From assembly GCA_964439955.1 (NCBI GenBank), contig CAYTPX010000003.1, forward strand, positions 62,001 to 126,000: a DNA stretch of 64,000 bases. The letters are read 5' to 3'. Both the position numbers and the translations under genes were made by a program. Shown here piece by piece: positions 1 through 6,886 of the stretch. Numbering within the stretch: position 1 is the stretch's first letter; each line of letters opens with the position of its first letter. Source of the stretch: UBA1794 sp964439955. GTDB taxonomy: Bacteria; Bacteroidota; Bacteroidia; Bacteroidales; Bacteroidaceae. The notes below the pieces were generated by a model. The model made no database searches. It was given only the letters and a program-made list of their open reading frames with translations, and was not told where the DNA came from.

Positions 1-1006
1 GTTCCTCAGCGATTTTCTCCACGGCTTCCACCTCTTTTTCTGCCGTGGGACGGTAAGCCCGCAGGAGGTCGTCAAGCAGGCGGTAGACATTTTCTTTCTT
101 TTCGGCCATCCGGTGGCATAGGACGTAGCTGGCGTAGTCTTCGAATCCCGCCAAGGCGGCCAGTTCGCGCTTCAGCTCTGCGATGCGCGCCACGGCCTGG
201 AAGTTGCAGTAGGCATTGGGTCGTGTGCAACGCGTATTGTAGGCTACATACATTTCCTTGCGCAATTCCCGTTTCTTGCAGTACTTCATGAACGGCATGT
301 AGCTGGGGGCCTGCAAAGTGAAGATCCATCCTTCTTTCCCTGCCTGCCGGGCCTCATGCTCGGCAGTGGAGCGGATGTGCCCGGGTATGCCTTCTATGTC
401 GCTTTCTTCCGTGAGGTGCAGCTTGTAGGAGGCTGTTTCTTTCAGTATGTTTTGCCCGTATTGCAGGGAGAGGAGGCTGAGTTCGCGGGTGAGTCGGCGG
501 TACGTCTCCTGTTGTTCCGGGAGCAGCCCGGCCCCGTGCCGTACAAATCCGTCGTAGGTCTCCTCCAATAGCTTGCGTGCCTCGCCCGGGAGGGTGGGGT
601 TGAGCTGTTCTTCTTCGTAGACAGCTTTGATTCTCTTGAAAAGCCCTGGGTCGAAAAACATGTCGTTGGAGTGGTCCGTAATGGCCGGCGTGAGTTCTTC
701 GGCTATTTGCTGGAGCGCGTCGCTCGACTCGGCGCTGAGCAGGTTTTCGAGCACGGTGTAAGCCCTGTCCAGGAGTCTGCCTGAATTTTCCAAGGCCACG
801 ACCGTGTTTTCGAATGTCGGCTTGTCGGGGTTTTGTACGATGCGCCCGATTTCTTCTTTGTGGAGGCAGATTCCCCTTTCAATCGCAGGGGCGAAGTCGG
901 TAATTTGTATGCGGTCGAATGGAGTCGTATCGTGGGGCGTTTCCCATGGGGTAAAGAATGGGTTTTCCGCCTCGGTGTTTTGTTTTTTTGGGGTATCTTG
1001 GTTCAT
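1..1006 (-). CDS. dcp: Peptidyl-dipeptidase of the M3 family, N-terminal part (cut by the window edge)
   Basis: Reading the minus strand from an ATG at 1006 gives an open frame of 335 codons that runs off the window at base 1. The start reads MNQDTPKKQNTEAENPFF, and near the edge it passes through a helical stretch containing LLDDLLRAYRPTAEKEVEAV. This matches the N-terminal helical half of Dcp-type zinc peptidases (M3), which remove dipeptides from the C-terminus of peptides. The HEXXH zinc site lies in the missing C-terminal half, so activity cannot be judged. There is no signal peptide at this start, which suggests the cytoplasm, although some family members are exported. The gene is divergent from the lipoprotein-proS operon. 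Family assignment is from sequence resemblance; the symbol is the usual family name. Confidence 0.85.
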   Translation of the reverse strand, partial: MNQDTPKKQNTEAENPFFTPWETPHDTTPFDRIQITDFAPAIERGICLHKEEIGRIVQNPDKPTFENTVVALENSGRLLDRAYTVLENLLSAESSDALQQIAEELTPAITDHSNDMFFDPGLFKRIKAVYEEEQLNPTLPGEARKLLEETYDGFVRHGAGLLPEQQETYRRLTRELSLLSLQYGQNILKETASYKLHLTEESDIEGIPGHIRSTAEHEARQAGKEGWIFTLQAPSYMPFMKYCKKRELRKEMYVAYNTRCTRPNAYCNFQAVARIAELKRELAALAGFEDYASYVLCHRMAEKKENVYRLLDDLLRAYRPTAEKEVEAVEKIAEE

Positions 1007-1087
1007 GAAACAGGGGTACAGGTTTGCAATTCCACTACAAAAGTGGTGAAAAAATATGGCTGTATGAAATCTTCCTCCCTCTTTTAA

Positions 1088-1096
1088 CAAAGTATA
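1088..1096 (-). promoter_or_regulatory. Possible -7 element for the M3 peptidase gene
   Basis: On the minus strand this reads TATACTTTG, close to the Bacteroidota -7 consensus TAnnTTTG, about 80 bases before the ATG at 1006. No clear -33 TTTG is seen at the usual spacing. Confidence 0.4.
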
Positions 1097-1272
1097 AGCG
1101 CCTTGTGCCGGACGGGCGGAAGCCTCCCGCCTTTTTGGGGAAACCGCTCCGGCTTTTGCCGCGAAGTGCCGCATGGGTGTCCGGGAAGCCCCGGGTGGAT
1201 TTCCCGGCAAGCGGCATAGTGGCGGGAGGAGGGATGATATTTTTCCGGTTTCGGGGCAAAGGGGGAGCTTGG

Positions 1273-1304
1273 GTTGTACGGAACTCAAAATAATCGTATC
1301 TTTG
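1273..1304 (+). promoter_or_regulatory. Bacteroidota-type promoter of the lipoprotein-proS operon
   Basis: GTTG at 1273-1276 and TATCTTTG at 1297-1304 are separated by 20 bases, the normal spacing for the major sigma factor of this phylum. The lipoprotein ATG is 34 bases downstream. Confidence 0.65.
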
Positions 1305-1338
1305 CCGTCCCATCGAAAGCTCAAAACGTGTAAGACCA

Positions 1339-1659
1339 ATGAATACGTGCATCCGTTGCCTCGCCCTTGCCCTTTTGCTCATGCTGGGCGCCTGCGGCGA
1401 CAAAAAGGAGAAGTATCTTGCCGAGTTCCAAGACTTGGTCGGGAAAGCCCAGTTCCACCCCGAGGTGAAGAAGGAGGGCGATTGGGAAGACATCGTGAAG
1501 GAACGTGCCGAGTTCTTGCGCGGGAAGTTTGTGGACGTACACCCCCAGCTGACGGAACGCGAGTTGTATGTGATTGATTCGCTGGATAATGTGTTGAAGC
1601 AGACCGTGCTCCGTTATACGAAGAAGCAAAAGATTTTTGAGGAATTGACGAAACAATAG
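1339..1659 (+). CDS. Small lipoprotein of unknown function
   Basis: This 106-residue protein starts with a short hydrophobic segment ending in the lipobox LMLGACG, so it should be processed by signal peptidase II and anchored to a membrane through Cys at about residue 19. The mature part is charged and probably helical (many Lys, Glu and Leu), without a motif I recognise. It sits 31 bases upstream of proS and behind the only visible promoter, so the two are probably co-transcribed. The pairing with proS may be no more than shared transcription. Role unknown. Confidence 0.75.
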   Translation: MNTCIRCLALALLLMLGACGDKKEKYLAEFQDLVGKAQFHPEVKKEGDWEDIVKERAEFLRGKFVDVHPQLTERELYVIDSLDNVLKQTVLRYTKKQKIFEELTKQ

Positions 1660-1690
1660 AGGAAAAACGAAAAACAAGATAAATATAGCA

Positions 1691-3172
1691 ATGGCTACAG
1701 AACTGAAAGACCTCACCAAGCGGAGTGAAAATTACTCGCAGTGGTATAATGAATTGGTCGTAAAGGCCGACTTGGCGGAGCAGTCCGCGGTACGCGGTTG
1801 CATGGTAATCAAACCCTACGGTTATGCCATTTGGGAAAAAATGCAGCGGCAGCTGGATGATATGTTCAAGGCCACGGGGCACGTGAATGCCTATTTCCCG
1901 CTTCTGATTCCCAAGTCTTTTTTTAGCCGGGAGGCGGACCACGTGGAAGGTTTTGCCAAAGAATGTGCCGTGGTGACGCACTACCGCCTGAAGAAATCGC
2001 CTGACGGGAGCGGTGTGGTCGTGGATCCTGCGGCAAAGCTGGAAGAAGAATTCATCATCCGCCCCACCTCTGAAACAATCATCTGGAACACCTATAAGAA
2101 TTGGATTCATAGTTACCGCGATTTGCCCATCCTCTGCAACCAGTGGGCCAATGTGATGCGCTGGGAGATGCGTACGCGCCTTTTCCTGCGTACCGCCGAA
2201 TTCCTTTGGCAGGAAGGGCATACGGCCCATGCCACCCGTGAGGAAGCCGAACAGGAGGCGCGCCGCATGCTCGACGTGTATGCCGAGTTTGCGGAGAAAT
2301 ACATGGCCATGCCCGTAATCCGCGGCGTGAAGTCGGAGACAGAGCGCTTCGCCGGGGCGTTGGATACCTATACTATCGAAGCGATGATGCAGGATGGCAA
2401 AGCGTTGCAAAGCGGCACGAGCCATTTCCTCGGGCAGAATTTCGCAAAGGCCTTCGATGTCCAGTTCGTAGACAAAGAGAACAAGTTGGATTACGTATGG
2501 GCTACGTCATGGGGCGTCTCCACCCGTTTGATGGGCGCTCTCATCATGACGCACAGCGACGACAATGGTTTGGTGCTTCCCCCGCGCCTCGCGCCTATCC
2601 AGGTGGTGATTATACCTATATATAAAAGCAAAGAACAACTTTCTGCCATCGATGCCCGTGTAGAATCCATAATCTCTGAGTTAAAGGGATTGGGAATCAC
2701 CGTAAAGTATGACAACGCGGAAAACAAGCGCCCGGGCTTCAAGTTTGCCGATTATGAGTTGAAAGGTGTTCCTGTGCGCCTGGTTCTTGGAAGCCGCGAC
2801 TTGGAGAACGGGACCATTGAACTGATGCGCCGCGACACACTGGAGAAAGAAACGCTTCCCCTCGAGGGAATAGCCGCGCACGTACAGGCTTTGCTGGACG
2901 AGATGCAAGACAATATCTACCGGAAAGCAGAGAAGTTCCGCGACAGCATGGTGAAAACGGCTGATACCTACGAGGAATTCAAAGAAAAACTCGACGAGGG
3001 CGGTTTTATCCTTGCCCATTGGGATGGGACTCCGGAAACGGAGGCCCGCATCAAGGAGGAGACAAAAGCCACGATACGCTGCATTCCTTTCGGATTCCCC
3101 AAGGAACCGGGGAAATGCGTGCTGACGGGGCGGCCTTCGGCGTGTCGTGTATTGTTTGCCCGTTCCTACTAA
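1691..3172 (+). CDS. proS: Prolyl-tRNA synthetase, archaeal/eukaryotic type
   Basis: The 493-residue protein charges tRNA-Pro with proline in the cytoplasm. It belongs to the shorter class II ProRS form without the bacterial editing insertion. The length, the start (DLTKRSENYSQWYNELV) and the class II motif 2 loop RTAEFLWQEGHTAH from residue 167 all fit. The C-terminal zinc-binding-like extension ends CRVLFARSY, with the terminal Tyr typical of this type. It follows the small lipoprotein gene by 31 bases and precedes the oxidoreductase gene by 12 bases, so the three form a likely operon. A long open frame on the opposite strand is a shadow of this gene. Confidence 0.95.
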   Translation: MATELKDLTKRSENYSQWYNELVVKADLAEQSAVRGCMVIKPYGYAIWEKMQRQLDDMFKATGHVNAYFPLLIPKSFFSREADHVEGFAKECAVVTHYRLKKSPDGSGVVVDPAAKLEEEFIIRPTSETIIWNTYKNWIHSYRDLPILCNQWANVMRWEMRTRLFLRTAEFLWQEGHTAHATREEAEQEARRMLDVYAEFAEKYMAMPVIRGVKSETERFAGALDTYTIEAMMQDGKALQSGTSHFLGQNFAKAFDVQFVDKENKLDYVWATSWGVSTRLMGALIMTHSDDNGLVLPPRLAPIQVVIIPIYKSKEQLSAIDARVESIISELKGLGITVKYDNAENKRPGFKFADYELKGVPVRLVLGSRDLENGTIELMRRDTLEKETLPLEGIAAHVQALLDEMQDNIYRKAEKFRDSMVKTADTYEEFKEKLDEGGFILAHWDGTPETEARIKEETKATIRCIPFGFPKEPGKCVLTGRPSACRVLFARSY

Positions 3173-3184
3173 TCGGAAGGAAAG

Positions 3185-4219
3185 ATGCAAGCATCGCCCA
3201 TACGTTTTGCAGTCATTGGACAAGGATATATAGGCAAGCGCCATGCAGAGATGATACGCCGCAACCCGCAGGCGCGGTTGGTTTGCGTGTGCGACGTGCT
3301 TCCTCCCGAAGAAACCGGGGTAGCCGGCATCAAGGAGGCTTATTATCGTTCGGCGGCCACGATGCTCGCCACGGAGGAATTGGATGTGGTGTGTATCTGC
3401 GTGCCTAACGGATTGCATACTTCCATGGCGCTCATGGCACTTGACTCGGGTTGCCATGTCGTTATCGAAAAGCCTATGGCACTCTCCACGCGCGACGCGG
3501 AGCGGATTATCCAGCATGCCATCGAACGGGGGCGGCATGTTTTCTGTGTCATGCAGAACCGTTATTCCCCTCCCTCCCTGTGGTTGAAGGAAGTGGTGGA
3601 GGGCGGGAAGCTCGGCCGGATTTATTTGGTTCAACTGAATTGCCTGTGGAACCGCGATAGCCGCTACTATAAGCCGGGCGGATGGCATGGGACTAAGGAC
3701 ATGGACGGAGGGACTTTGTTTACGCAGTTTTCCCATTTTGTTGATATCATGTATTGGCTTTTCGGGGATATTGGCGACGATATCCAGGCGCGGCTGGGCG
3801 ATTTCAACCATCAGCGCCTGACGGACTTTGAAGACAGTGGCATCGCCATGTTCCGTTTCAAGGAACACAAGGATGCTTGCGGCGTGTTCACTTTCTCAAC
3901 GGCCGTATGGGATTGTAACTTGGAGAGCAGCCTTACTATCGTGGCGGAGCATGGGTCGGTGAAAGTTTCGGGGCAATACATGAATGAGGTGGCGTATTGC
4001 CATATTGCCGACTACGAGATGCCCCAACTCGCCCCTTCCAATCCGCCGAACGACTATGGGGCATACAAAGGGTCGGCGCAGAACCACCATTATGTCATCC
4101 AGAATGTAATAGATGTGCTTACGCGGGGCGTCGATATCACTACCAATGCCTACGACGGGCTGCGGGTGGTCAATATCATAGAGCGTATCTATGCCGCTGC
4201 GCGCAAGGCCGGGCAATGA
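3185..4219 (+). CDS. Gfo/Idh/MocA family NAD(P)-dependent oxidoreductase
   Basis: The 344-residue protein has an N-terminal Rossmann fold beginning FAVIGQGYIGKRHAEM (GxGxxG) and the family motif EKPMA near residue 96. The second half is an alpha/beta domain with GGTLFTQFSHFVDIMYWLFG, where a conserved His usually acts at the sugar carbon. Members oxidise or reduce nucleotide sugars or free polyols. QNRYSPPSLWLKEVV resembles the WbpB/WlbA branch, which acts on UDP-GlcNAc uronates in surface polysaccharide synthesis; the substrate is an inference only. A purine-rich ribosome site (GGAAGGAAAG) precedes the ATG. It is 12 bases after proS and ends convergently with the AlaX-like gene. Confidence 0.85.
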   Translation: MQASPIRFAVIGQGYIGKRHAEMIRRNPQARLVCVCDVLPPEETGVAGIKEAYYRSAATMLATEELDVVCICVPNGLHTSMALMALDSGCHVVIEKPMALSTRDAERIIQHAIERGRHVFCVMQNRYSPPSLWLKEVVEGGKLGRIYLVQLNCLWNRDSRYYKPGGWHGTKDMDGGTLFTQFSHFVDIMYWLFGDIGDDIQARLGDFNHQRLTDFEDSGIAMFRFKEHKDACGVFTFSTAVWDCNLESSLTIVAEHGSVKVSGQYMNEVAYCHIADYEMPQLAPSNPPNDYGAYKGSAQNHHYVIQNVIDVLTRGVDITTNAYDGLRVVNIIERIYAAARKAGQ

Positions 4220-4231
4220 GCCCCGTGGGGG

Positions 4232-4699
4232 CTATTCCAGTTTGAAGCGCAGGCGCAGCCGGCCATTTCCGTAGCTGCTGGAGGAAATCCTGAAATGCCC
4301 GATTTCACCCGTGCGCGCCACATGCTGGCCTATGCAGAGGCATTCGTCGTAATCCCCTATGCTTACGACGCGCACTTGCTCCGGTAGCGGCCCGCCTTGG
4401 GGCAGGCGGAGCAGGTCGAAGCGTTTGGCTGCTTCCGCGATGGGCAGGTAGCCCGTCTGTACGGGCAGGTCGCGTGCGATGATTCCGTTTACGTCTTTTT
4501 CCAGTTCCCGGAGCGCCTCTTCGCTTGGGGGTTGCGGGAGCAGGTAGTCCAGCTTGCTCTTTTTCCGTTCGATGTGGGCTTCTACGGAACGGCCGCAGCC
4601 GAAGCGGCGTATCATGGCTTGGTTTACGATATGTTCGCAGGTATGCATCGGGGCGATGCTCGTGTCCTGTGCTTTGGCGCTGGGGCGGGATGTTTCCAT
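4232..4699 (-). CDS. AlaX-like tRNA-editing (SAD) domain protein
   Basis: With the ATG at 4699 the protein has 155 residues; an in-frame ATG at 4759 would add 20 residues without family resemblance. It carries the zinc-site pattern of alanyl/threonyl-tRNA editing domains: HTCEH at residues 19-23 and CIGQH at 122-126. Stand-alone AlaX proteins hydrolyse Ser or Gly mischarged on tRNA-Ala. It is shorter than typical AlaX and may have a different substrate, but the metal ligands are intact. The 3' end is convergent with the oxidoreductase gene across a small GCCCC/GGGGC hairpin. Confidence 0.7.
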   Translation of the reverse strand: METSRPSAKAQDTSIAPMHTCEHIVNQAMIRRFGCGRSVEAHIERKKSKLDYLLPQPPSEEALRELEKDVNGIIARDLPVQTGYLPIAEAAKRFDLLRLPQGGPLPEQVRVVSIGDYDECLCIGQHVARTGEIGHFRISSSSYGNGRLRLRFKLE

Positions 4700-4844
4700 T
4701 GATGCGGGTGTTTTAAAGGAAAGTGCCGTTCCTTTCCGGGAAAAGCAGGGGCACTCCAAGCGGCTTGCGCCAAGGGTTTCCGTTTTCCCGGTTGCTCCGT
4801 AGAGGGGCGGGCTGGCGTGTTATGGCGAACCCGCCCCGGAGGGT

Positions 4845-5945
4845 TTATTCGGCAAACTCGTCGATTCTCATTTTGACGTGGAACACGCTTTGCGACCCGA
4901 TAGGCTTTTGCTGCTTGAGGTATCCGTTCCGTTGGAATTGTATCTTGTTTTGGCGTTTTTTTATCTTGAACGAGAATTTCCCGTTCTCGTCCGTTTGCGT
5001 GGCGGCCATGATCCTTCCATTCTCATCGATTTCGGTCACGTTGGCTTGCGGGAGGGGTTCGCCGTTTTCCCCATAGACGGTCCCGCGGATGAGTATGCCC
5101 TCTCCTTCGGATTCAACGGCAGGGCGGGCAAAAGCGTTGATGGTCGAGGGTTGGATGCCGGTACAAATGGTTTCCACGATGCCTTGCGGGTTGGCCAAGT
5201 AGCAGGTGGGTTGGCTTTGTGCGCCATATCTTATTTTCATAAGGCTATGGTCTCCTTTCAGGTCGGAGACGATGGGAAACCGGATTTCGGGGTAGTGCCT
5301 GCGCACTCCGGACAGTTCTTCCTGCGTGGTGCAGGGGGAGTAATAAATTATGTCGAAGTCCTCGCGCGTGGTCTCGTCGTAGAGGCGGTTCAGGAAGTTG
5401 CGCCCGTCGCTCCCCATGCAGTCGATCCCACCGTAGACGATGAGTAGCTTTTTCTGCGTCATCCCCTCCCAGTCGAGCGGGGTGCCGTCGTCTTTTGTAC
5501 AGGCGAAGTAATAAATCCGCCCTCCTTCGGCCACTTGCGGGTAATCGATATGGCGCTTCAGGCTTTGCCCGTAGGGCGACTGCTGCATCTCCGCAGGCAG
5601 CGAGGAAAGAACCTGCCGCAAAGTGTCTTTCCCTATATCCGTGCGCACCATGAAGAGGCGTTGCAATCCGCTGGGCGTGGAGGCGTATTCCATGGCGAGT
5701 TGCTTGTTCTTCTGCATTGTGGCCGAGAGCAATTTCTGCCTTTCCTGCAGGATTTCTTCGGAGCGGGCAGGATCCTGCCTGCCGATCTGCAAGAGTGAAT
5801 CGTTTTTCTGCTGGTAGGTTTGCCAAAGGAGCGTGTCCTTTTTCAAATAAGCCTCTTCGGTTTGGGCCGTTTGTGCAGGCGCTTTTGCGAAAAAGGCGAG
5901 GGCAAATAAGAGCAAGGGAAAAGTTTTAATCCGTTTCATAGGCAT
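4845..5945 (-). CDS. Secreted thioredoxin-fold protein with carboxypeptidase-regulatory-like C-terminal domain
   Basis: The 366-residue protein begins with a signal peptide (LLLFALAFFAKAPAQ). A helical region (about 25-120) leads into a thioredoxin-like segment around LLIVYGGIDCMGSDGRNFLN. Where a CxxC redox pair would be expected there is a single Cys (CMGS), so classic disulfide exchange is unlikely. The C-terminal 80 residues (GTVYGENGEPLPQANVTEID onward) form a beta-sandwich resembling carboxypeptidase regulatory domains, common in Bacteroidota envelope proteins. It is probably periplasmic or outer-membrane associated. The function is unknown; it may bind rather than reduce a partner. Confidence 0.7.
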   Translation of the reverse strand: MPMKRIKTFPLLLFALAFFAKAPAQTAQTEEAYLKKDTLLWQTYQQKNDSLLQIGRQDPARSEEILQERQKLLSATMQKNKQLAMEYASTPSGLQRLFMVRTDIGKDTLRQVLSSLPAEMQQSPYGQSLKRHIDYPQVAEGGRIYYFACTKDDGTPLDWEGMTQKKLLIVYGGIDCMGSDGRNFLNRLYDETTREDFDIIYYSPCTTQEELSGVRRHYPEIRFPIVSDLKGDHSLMKIRYGAQSQPTCYLANPQGIVETICTGIQPSTINAFARPAVESEGEGILIRGTVYGENGEPLPQANVTEIDENGRIMAATQTDENGKFSFKIKKRQNKIQFQRNGYLKQQKPIGSQSVFHVKMRIDEFAE

Positions 5946-5988
5946 AGATTTTTCATAAAAACCGATGATTTTTGTTTTTTGATGTAGG

Positions 5989-5996
5989 CAAAGGTA
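5989..5996 (-). promoter_or_regulatory. Possible -7 element for the thioredoxin-fold gene
   Basis: The minus strand reads TACCTTTG, matching TAnnTTTG, 44 bases before the start codon. No good -33 partner is visible. Confidence 0.4.
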
Positions 5997-6135
5997 AAGA
6001 AAGTTCAGTTTAAACCATACGGGTTGCCAAGGAATTTCTATAATTTACGCCGGGGTTCGGACGAAAAGTCAGCCGCTTGGGGCGGGAATGGCTAAATTTC
6101 TGTCATTTTTACAGCAATTGACCCGGAAAATCGTC

Positions 6136-6151
6136 TGGCATGCTTCTTGCA
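6136..6151 (+). promoter_or_regulatory. Sigma-54 (RpoN) promoter upstream of hsp20
   Basis: TGGCATGCTTCTTGCA matches the sigma-54 consensus TGGCAYRN4TTGCW at every defined position. The invariant GG (6137-6138) and GC (6149-6150) are exactly 10 bases apart, as the -24/-12 geometry requires. Transcription would start near 6162, about 78 bases before the hsp20 ATG. No TAnnTTTG element was found close by, so this may be the main hsp20 promoter. Confidence 0.7.
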
Positions 6152-6239
6152 CCACTCTATGTGAGTTTGCTTGAACAAGCAGGCAAGCCCGAGAAAAAAG
6201 GATAAAAAAATAGAAGACTAATAAATGGAGGAATTGATT

Positions 6240-6683
6240 ATGACACCTGTAGTAAGGAAAAGCCAAAGTTGGTTGCCCGATGTGTTCAACGATTTGTTTG
6301 ATACGAACTGGATGCCGCGCATGAGCGCTACGGCTCCTGCGGTGAACGTGATAGAAACTCCGGCCGAGTACCGCGTGGAGCTGGCTGCCCCGGGCTATAC
6401 GAAAGAGGACTTCGGCATTAAGATCGATGAGGACAACAACCTCGTGATCTCGATGGAAAAGAAGGAAGAGAAGAAAGACGGGGACGAAGGGAAAGGGAAG
6501 GAGATGCGTTACTTGCGTCGCGAATTCTCTTACAGCAAGTACCAGCAGACCATGATTTTGCCTGAGGACGTGCAGAAGGACAAGATTTCGGCCAAAGTGG
6601 AACATGGCGTGCTCACCGTTTCCCTCCCGAAGCAGACTATGGAGGAGAAGAAAAAAGCCGAGCAGCAAATAGAAATCCTCTAA
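6240..6683 (+). CDS. Small heat shock protein, Hsp20/alpha-crystallin family
   Basis: The protein has 147 residues when started at the ATG at 6240 (MTPVVRKSQSW). An in-frame ATG at 6225 exists, but GGAGG at 6227-6231 sits eight bases before 6240 and is a clear Shine-Dalgarno sequence for the later start. The alpha-crystallin domain covers about residues 30-135 (VNVIETPAEYRVELAAPGY, then YLRREFSYSKYQQTMILPED), with a GVLTVSLPK strand at the end. Such proteins hold unfolding proteins in a refoldable state in the cytoplasm. The gene is alone, behind a sigma-54 type promoter and closed by a strong terminator, so it is likely induced separately from its neighbours. Confidence 0.93.
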   Translation: MTPVVRKSQSWLPDVFNDLFDTNWMPRMSATAPAVNVIETPAEYRVELAAPGYTKEDFGIKIDEDNNLVISMEKKEEKKDGDEGKGKEMRYLRREFSYSKYQQTMILPEDVQKDKISAKVEHGVLTVSLPKQTMEEKKKAEQQIEIL

Positions 6684-6727
6684 TCCCTTCCCGCTTGGAG
6701 CGGAGAAGGATGGGATTAACCACGTGG

Positions 6728-6766
6728 GGGACAATATCTGGTTCACGGATATTGTCCCTTTTTTTG
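6728..6766 (+). terminator. Rho-independent terminator of hsp20
   Basis: GGGACAATATC (6728-6738) pairs perfectly with GATATTGTCCC (6748-6758) across a nine-base loop and is followed by a run of T. Confidence 0.9.
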
Positions 6767-6819
6767 TTATTATTCCCAAAAAAGCCGTGCCGTATTGCAT
6801 GCCCGGGACGTAAAGCCCT

Positions 6820-6827
6820 TATCTTTG
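6820..6827 (+). promoter_or_regulatory. -7 element of the GH2 beta-galactosidase gene
   Basis: TATCTTTG matches the phylum consensus. ATTG at 6794-6797 lies 22 bases upstream, slightly long for a -33 box. The start codon is 59 bases downstream. Confidence 0.5.
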
Positions 6828-6886
6828 TAACATGCATAAAAGGTCTGGACGCGAGAAACCTTGTTAAATACTATACCTAAACTATT

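Larger units (their letters stand above)
1007..1338. other. Divergent intergenic region between the M3 peptidase and the lipoprotein gene
   Basis: These 332 bases hold promoters for both flanking genes and no convincing coding sequence. The middle (about 1110-1230) is rich in G and C and has short inverted pieces built from GGAAG, CCGG and GCCGC words. They resemble the degenerate intergenic repeats seen at 33383, 38101 and 43953. Confidence 0.5.

Noticed and set aside
1379..2425. 348-codon open frame antisense to proS
   Set aside because: It lies opposite a strongly supported synthetase gene, has no family motifs and is an effect of the GC-rich codon pattern.
2681..3868. 395-codon open frame on the minus strand over proS and the oxidoreductase gene
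   Set aside because: Opposite two real genes, with no recognisable domain and no promoter.
6100..6114. CTGT-N7-ACAG inverted repeat as an enhancer site for sigma-54
   Set aside because: Only four bases per arm and about 35 bases from the -24 element, closer than normal enhancer sites.
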